From: Mycteria americana
Lineage: Eukaryota > Chordata > Aves > Ciconiiformes > Ciconiidae
DNA: 64,000 nucleotides
NCBI RefSeq assembly: GCF_035582795.1
Contig: NC_134368.1
Span: 31,866,501-31,930,500 of the forward strand
Direction: 5' to 3'
Part shown: positions 58,943-64,000 of the stretch, one piece after another
Numbering within the stretch: position 1 is the stretch's first letter
Layout of the letters: the number at the start of each line of letters is the position of its first letter
Made by a program: the position numbers and the translations under genes
The notes under the pieces: generated by a model
The model's database searches: none
What the model was told of the DNA's origin: nothing
What the model saw: the letters and a program-made list of their open reading frames with translations, nothing else

Positions 58943-59089
58943 CTGAATCTTCAACAAGGGTTTCGTTATTTTTAAACCACATGATGTTTGGAGGAGGAAT
59001 GCCATTTGCTGTGCATGACACTTCTATGGTTTCACCAATGTTTGTTGTTTGATTTTCCAGACTTCCTATGAGTGTGGGTGCCATGGGCT
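58943..59089 (-). CDS. KDR: KDR exon 14, Ig domain 7 first half
   Basis: This 147-base exon encodes [47 protein letters not shown]. This is the start of membrane-proximal Ig domain 7, with the first cysteine in VSCTA, the core tryptophan in MWFK and two sequons (NQT, NET). Confidence 0.96.
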
Positions 59090-59959
59090 CTGTTGGTTTG
59101 AAAATATGGCAAAATTACTGACTATTAAAGAAAACAGCCATTTTTGCAGTAATAGTACTTGATGACACTCTACATGCTTGGCCCAGTAACAGTCTCAAAT
59201 CCTTTTATAACACCAACAGCCACAGTGCTCATGTTAACATCATAGTTAAACTTCCACATGACATGAAAAAATTATAATAGCCAAGGAAATTTTAACAGTA
59301 TTGACACAGCCTGCTTTAGATGGTTGAATTTGTAACTGCTCAGGCTGCTGAGGGAAGAGGGAATAGGTTAGAAATTGCTTCTCTCACATTTCTATTTCCA
59401 GGGTCATTACGAGAAGTCTGATACTGCTGGTCCATCAAACGTCCATTCAGGACAGCCCATGAACATACATAGATATTTTCCTGAATCCGCCTAATCAGCC
59501 CAGATATCTAGGTCCCAAAGCAAAGTCATCACTATTTGTGTGAAAAGTTGATTGATTATCAGCTTACATTGCTTGCACCTGAATACTAGCATCACTTCGT
59601 GACAGTTTTAAATTATAGACGCTACTTCAAACTCAAGAGTCAGTGACACAAAGCAGTAGCATTAATGTGATGAATACACACATGCATAAACAGATAGAGG
59701 GAAAAACGTGTTTTGAAAAGTAAAATTGAGAAGTTATTGAGCTAAACACATGCCATTATTTGTGCAAAAGCCAAACTCATCTCCTTGTACAGCACAGTGT
59801 ACAGACCTGCATGTTACAACAAATGGTCTAAATCTATCTAACAAACTGAGTGCACCATTAAGCCAACACATGCAAGGCCTGAAGATACCAAAACCTAACA
59901 CTACTGCAATAATTTTCATACACAACCACCCATTTTGGTTCACAGTAAGAGATCTGTAC
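59090..59959. other. KDR intron 13
   Basis: Canonical intron of 870 bases. If retained, exon 13 reads on for only a few codons to a TGA at 59940-59942. I see no AATAAA on the minus strand in it. Confidence 0.75.
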
Positions 59960-60304
59960 CTTGAACAGTGAGGTGCTTCACCAGGCAGTGCTGTGTTTTA
60001 GCCTTTTTGTCCTGAGCAATGCAAACATAGTCTCCTCCATCCTGGAGGGAGATGTTACGGAGGATGAGCTCTAAGGTGACATTTTCACCATTGGTATTTA
60101 AAACTGTTGCATTCAGCTTCTGGAGAGCATTAAGGTTCTTGCAAACGGGCATGGGCAGCCCTCCAAAGGGAGTCTGCGAAGCGTGAGCACTGAGTTTGTA
60201 CCATGATAGCTTCTCAAAGGTGAATTTGTCCGCTGTGCACTGCAAGGATATGTTATCCTTCTCTGTGAGCTGATTCCGAGGCTGGAGATTAATTTCAAGA
60301 CCCC
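59960..60304 (-). CDS. KDR: KDR exon 13, Ig domain 6
   Basis: The largest coding exon visible (345 bases) encodes all of Ig-like domain 6. Visible landmarks are LQCTAD with the first cysteine, LSWYKL, PMPVCKNL, LNATV and LQDGGDYVCIAQD with the closing cysteine, then LTVQ. Sequons are present at NATV, NVTL and NISL. The middle of the domain (around ENVTLELIL) is diverged from human, but the frame, size and exon borders match. Reading through its donor gives an early stop (see findings). Confidence 0.96.
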
Positions 60305-61048
60305 CTGAAAGTTAAACAAATAAAAGCAGTTCCTATTAGGTTGCACATTTTGTTGCCAACAGTAACTTGAAAAAGCCATTTTACAAGTACAGCCTTATCC
60401 TCATCTTGGCCAGTTGTAAATAAGGAAACAAAACACTGAAAAATCAATCAATCATTTGTGTAAAGAGTACAATCTCATTTAAAATGATACATTTAAAATG
60501 GATCAAAGAAAGGCCTGTGTAATGAATATAGTTCCTCTTACTGTAGAAACTTCCGGCAACCTAAGATGATTCTTAGCATTATCTTATAGTTCACTTTTAG
60601 ATTTGGATTAAAATATTATTTCAGCATGTGAATATGGGGACTGATTTTCAAGAAGACGGAAGCTCTTTGCCACTGTTTTTGAAAATTTTAGTCTCAGCTT
60701 TTACAGTACGTCTTTACTTATTTTGTGGCACTACCATATTTTCTCTGTAGCTCTTTTAAGTGATTGCAAAAGACCAATAGCAAGCACTCTCAGGACAAGA
60801 GTGCCCATTTTGCATCATTTTCACAGGACTGCCACTCCACTGATGCCAGCAGAACTAACCACTTGGCTGAAGTTAGGTGGTGACTTTAAAGGCTGCATTA
60901 GGAAAACCTTAGAAAACCTAAACTCCTAAAGAATGAAAGGATTTTATAAGGGACAGGAATCAGACAACAACGTTGAAGCAGCTATCATTAGCAAAACAGA
61001 CGAAATAACATTACTTTAACACGGCTGTTGTCCACAGGGTATACTTAC
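60305..61048. other. KDR intron 12
   Basis: AT-rich unique sequence with canonical ends; nothing further recognised. Confidence 0.7.
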
Positions 61049-61157
61049 TGGTCACATGAAAGGAGATAACTCTCTCACTTGACCCAGCTCTGTTCGTAGC
61101 CATACATCTATACAAAGCAGATACATTCGCTGCTTGAATCACGAGGGTGCTTACAGT
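61049..61157 (-). CDS. KDR: KDR exon 12, end of Ig domain 5
   Basis: This 109-base exon encodes [18 protein letters not shown] and ERVISFHVT. It holds the second domain 5 cysteine in the LYRC motif and an N-linked glycosylation sequon (NVS). It matches human KDR nearly residue for residue at both ends. The donor is GTAAGT. Confidence 0.95.
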
Positions 61158-61747
61158 CTGCAAAAGAACAATCGAGCAATTTCATATCACATCAGTGCTA
61201 AACTACGTACGTGAGCCCAACCACCTCAACAGCTCAGCAAAGTGCTCTGCAGATATCTGCAAAACCAAAAATCCCTCCATAGCACAAATCCATGGCACGG
61301 CAGGAGCACAGTCCCCTCCTGATGTTACATTTTTTTCCTTAAGTCTGTAACAATCAGGCAAAAGAAAACAAGAAAAAGCAGCCTGCCAGAAGGCAGACTT
61401 CAGTATGTGTTAATAAATGCTGCACTCACAACTTTTTCTGCTCTTCAGTCTCTCCAGCTTCTCCCTATCACAGTTAATTGGCAAGATTAACTCACCTAAC
61501 TTCAGACCACTAAAAGGTAACCACTGAAATCTAAGTTATGGTCCTCAATGTCTAAAGTCAGTGTCTAAAGGACTTGAAAGTGTCTACCTCTGCCTATTGG
61601 CTTCAGTAGAAGCTTGCATGACTAGCTGTGAGTAGAGCCCCCAGTTTAACGTTAGGTGAAAAGAGTCTCATCTCTAGTGATATATTTCTAGATATGTGGA
61701 CTGCTGAACAGGGCTAATCATCCCAACAGAAAAGAAAATCTGCTCAC
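61158..61747. other. KDR intron 11
   Basis: Unique-looking AT-rich sequence with canonical ends. No repeat or other feature recognised. Confidence 0.7.
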
Positions 61748-61868
61748 CTTTGTTTTCCCGGCAATACTAACGACTCGGTGCTTTATTTCAACCTGATTCC
61801 CACCCTTTCTCTCCGAGATCACTTTCCATTTCCTGCATGCATACGGATTGGCTCCTGAGCGAACTTTC
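61748..61868 (-). CDS. KDR: KDR exon 11, Ig domain 5 second half
   Basis: This 121-base exon encodes KVRSGANPYACRKW, then GGNQVEIKH and ends IAGKTK. Anchors shared with human are NPY-C--W, GGN-(I/V)E and GK-K before TVSTLVIQ in the next exon. The segment between anchors differs a lot from human, as expected of a fast-evolving Ig linker. Only one of three frames is open and it is fixed by the flanking phases. Confidence 0.93.
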
Positions 61869-62977
61869 CTGAGATATAAGCAGAGACATATGCATTAGAT
61901 AAGATGAATATTCGCCCTTCAAGAGAGTGGTTTTGTCTTCTCTTTATAACACGCAGATATTTATCTATAAATCAGATGCATCGCTGGCCACAGCCTGCAT
62001 CTGGGAGGGAAGGGTACGTTTCTGGAAACATTTCTATTAAATTGCACCCTATAACCTTCTGAGACCTTTGTGCTCTGTAAAATAAGAAACCCCCAAGCTG
62101 AAAGGTGAATTTCCTAATTAATCTGCCTGTGTCAGCTCAATCAGGATGCTTGGAGGGAAGCAGCTATTCTGGGAACAAACCTCCATTCATAAATGGATGA
62201 TTCAAGTTAATTTAGTTCAAAGGAAGACAGAGAGACATAGAAATCACTGAACTCCCTACAAGAATTTCTTGAGGACAGTAGCCATTGTGTAGGAAGCAAC
62301 CAGGCACCAAAGGAAGAAACTAGTGGAAATCATTTTAAAAACAACAACAGGAAAGAAGAATGCTTTTTTTTTCCTGGCCTTTTTTTTTTTTTTTTAAAGG
62401 AAATCTGGGCTCATGGCAGGCCCAGATAAGGGAAGCTGCGTGAACCTCAGTCAGGCACTCTCTCTATCATTCCCCAACATCAATCAGTGTACTTCCTCCG
62501 AGATACACTTTCACACAGATAAAGAGCACCGTCACACTCGGCACTTGAGCGCAAGAAAAAAAAAACACCACCAAGATCCGTAATTAGCATAAACAGCAAG
62601 TTTCCTATGTTTGGGATGGAGCTTTGGGCCTGCATCCCATGGGGAGACCTGAGGGAAGGGCACGCAGATAGCTGCATTTGAAACCCCGCGCAAGCCAAGA
62701 TGCCCTTCGAGAAGGCATGACGGCAACAGGCAGGCGCTGCTGGCTCCTCGCTGTGGGTGGCCCTTGCCTCTGCAACTCACCACCAACGATGACAACCTCA
62801 GCAGAGCCTGCCTGCAACGATCTGCCTGTTAAGTACAACAATCTTTTCTTCATTGGCCATTGGGTTTGCACTCGGTAATGAGCCTGGAGAAGGGATGCAC
62901 ACAAAAAAACCCCTCCAACCCAAACAACCCTCAAGAGCTCCATACGCCGCAGGAGATGGCAAGGGCTTAGTACTCAC
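61869..62977. promoter_or_regulatory. KDR intron 10, candidate endothelial enhancer
   Basis: This 1,109-base intron holds GATA-type sites AGATAAG at 61897-61903 and 62424-62430, an RBPJ-type core TGGGAA at 62170-62175 overlapping a FOX-type AACAAAC at 62174-62180, a SOX-type CCATTGTG at 62282-62289 followed by ETS-type AGGAAG at 62291-62296, and more ETS-type cores at 62311-62316 and 62348-62353. In mouse, intron 10 of Flk1 is known to carry an arterial enhancer using ETS, SOX and RBPJ factors. Motifs this short occur by chance, so the call is inference. T-runs occupy 62364-62397. Confidence 0.4.
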
Positions 62978-63134
62978 TGGGGGCTGAAAGTGCACTCCTC
63001 CTCCAGCTGCCAGTGCCAGAGGATGGTGGCGGGCGGTGGGACGGCGTAGACAGTGCAGGTGAGCGCCTGCGTCGAGCCGTACTTATAGGAGTCGACGGGG
63101 GCCAGCAGCGCGTTCTCGCCGATCTGGGGGGGGA
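62978..63134 (-). CDS. KDR: KDR exon 10, Ig domain 5 first half
   Basis: This 157-base exon encodes VPPQIGEN, the [11 protein letters not shown] segment, the first domain cysteine in LTCTVYA, and the tryptophan motif [10 protein letters not shown]. These align with human Ig-like domain 5, for which PPQIGE and DSYQYG are diagnostic. The acceptor is CTCCAG and the donor GTGAGT. The exon is far richer in GC and CpG than its neighbours and sits inside a CpG cluster. Confidence 0.95.
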
Positions 63135-63246
63135 CTGGAGGAGAGAGCAGCCGGTTACACCGCCCGCTAACGGCCCCCCAACGGCACCGCCTACACGCGT
63201 TAGACTCACGGAGAGAAACTCACATCGTGCCCTACGCCCGAGCGCG
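63030..63246. promoter_or_regulatory. Intragenic CpG cluster over exon 10
   Basis: Twenty-eight CpG dinucleotides occur within 217 bases covering most of KDR exon 10 and the first part of intron 9, whereas flanking introns are CpG-poor. No TATA box or other promoter element was recognised. It may be an unmethylated intragenic island, or simply a GC-rich coding segment. Confidence 0.55.
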
Positions 63247-63971
63247 ATGCAGAGCATCTCCAAGGAACAAGGACGTGTTGGGAAGAGGTGAACCTGCCCA
63301 ACACCTTGAGGATCAGGCCCTCAAGACACAATGCTTACTATCTCCTAGAAAATCTCCCTTCATTACTCCCTGGTTTAAAATGCAGCCCTCGAACTCCCAC
63401 CACCATCCCCAACCTTTAAATGCATATTATTCCCCAGCCCTGATCCCACCGCATGTAGCCTTGCTGCCCTTTCCAAGACCTGTGGTCTTCAAAGCATGGG
63501 GGCTAGGCTGTTTCCTGGGAAGCAGAGAGGAGGAGGAGGAGGAGGAGGGAGGAGGAGAGTTGCACAAGGCAGGACAGAAGAGGAGGGACAGCCGGCGTGA
63601 GGCAGGAAGGATGGGCGAGGCGGGACAGGGCCAGGATGGAGCAGGGTGGGGGAGGACTCTGGCAGCACAGCCAGCAAGGAAGGCAGGAAAAGAGCAGGAT
63701 GCAGAGGCAAAGAAATAATATACAGAAAACAAAAAACACATACGAAGTATCATCACAACAACAACACCAGGAGCCTGCAGCTTCTCAACCAGCACATCCT
63801 GAAGCCAGGAGAGATGGGCCACCTCTGCCCTCCCAGGGCTCAGGTTCAAGTGCTCTCCTCCTGGCCACCACCCCCACTTAAATCTTCATAGCTCTGGGAT
63901 GAATTTAATCCTAAGAATGGTACTACACCACATCCACACGGGAAAGAAAGGTACCCCTGTACGCCACTCAC
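63135..63971. other. KDR intron 9
   Basis: The first ~110 bases continue the exon 10 CpG cluster. The stretch 63520-63720 is purine-rich on the plus strand, with a run of GGA triplets near 63528-63556 and several GGG runs at 63610-63655. No repeat family was recognised. Confidence 0.7.
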
Positions 63972-64000
63972 CATTGACAAGCAGGGTAAACGTGTGTCTC
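63972..64000 (-). CDS. KDR: KDR exon 9 (partial), end of Ig domain 4
   Basis: Only the last 29 bases of this exon are inside the window. They read RHTFTLLVN and one further base, which joins exon 10 to make Val in VPPQIGE, the start of the Ig domain 4 to 5 linker. The donor GTGAGT follows directly at 63971 downward. The rest of the exon lies beyond the right edge. Confidence 0.85.

Noticed and set aside
63610..63655. Possible G-quadruplex in purine-rich intron 9
   Set aside because: The GGG runs are separated by one loop of about 13 bases, longer than usual for a stable fold.
63227..63718. Open frame of 163 codons on the plus strand in KDR intron 9
   Set aside because: It runs through a purine-rich stretch giving Glu/Gly/Arg runs, with no recognised domain; antisense frames are equally long.

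Overview
The window looks like a bird genome. It carries the 3' two thirds of a vertebrate KDR (VEGFR2/FLK1) gene on the minus strand, split by short GT-AG introns. Several fragments of the CR1 LINE family that is typical of birds lie around and inside it. The receptor's avian-looking residues and the compact introns fit a bird; a crocodilian or turtle cannot be fully excluded from sequence alone.

Positions 1 to about 39,200 hold no recognisable gene. This would be the DNA downstream of KDR; in amniotes its neighbour on that side is KIT, but no KIT exon is visible. The stretch contains CR1 relics (clear ones near 17.25-18.18 kb, 23.77-24.37 kb and 27.45-28.20 kb), a few short tandem and inverted repeats, isolated CpG clusters in AT-rich DNA (about 7.68, 31.29-31.46 and 34.05-34.17 kb), and a low-repeat AT-rich block at 33.24-33.80 kb that could be a conserved regulatory element.

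Positions about 39,200 to 64,000 are KDR, read from right to left. I place 22 coding segments: a partial one at the right edge plus 21 complete exons. Counting back from a 30-exon vertebrate gene they are exons 9 to 30. Every junction has canonical splice dinucleotides and the phases join without a break, giving 948 residues followed by a stop at 40532-40534. They encode the end of Ig domain 4, Ig domains 5 to 7, the transmembrane helix, the juxtamembrane segment, the split tyrosine kinase with its insert, and the C-terminal tail. The main tyrosines equivalent to human Y801, Y951, Y1054, Y1059, Y1175 and Y1214 are kept; the one equivalent to Y996 is Cys.

Points worth a second look are a motif cluster in intron 10 that matches the expected content of the mammalian Flk1 intron 10 arterial enhancer, a dense CpG cluster over exon 10 and the start of intron 9, an early in-frame stop in intron 13 that would end a soluble receptor form, a CpG-dense and divergent final exon, and several small kinase-region differences from human. 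I found no sign of a wholly new biological system.
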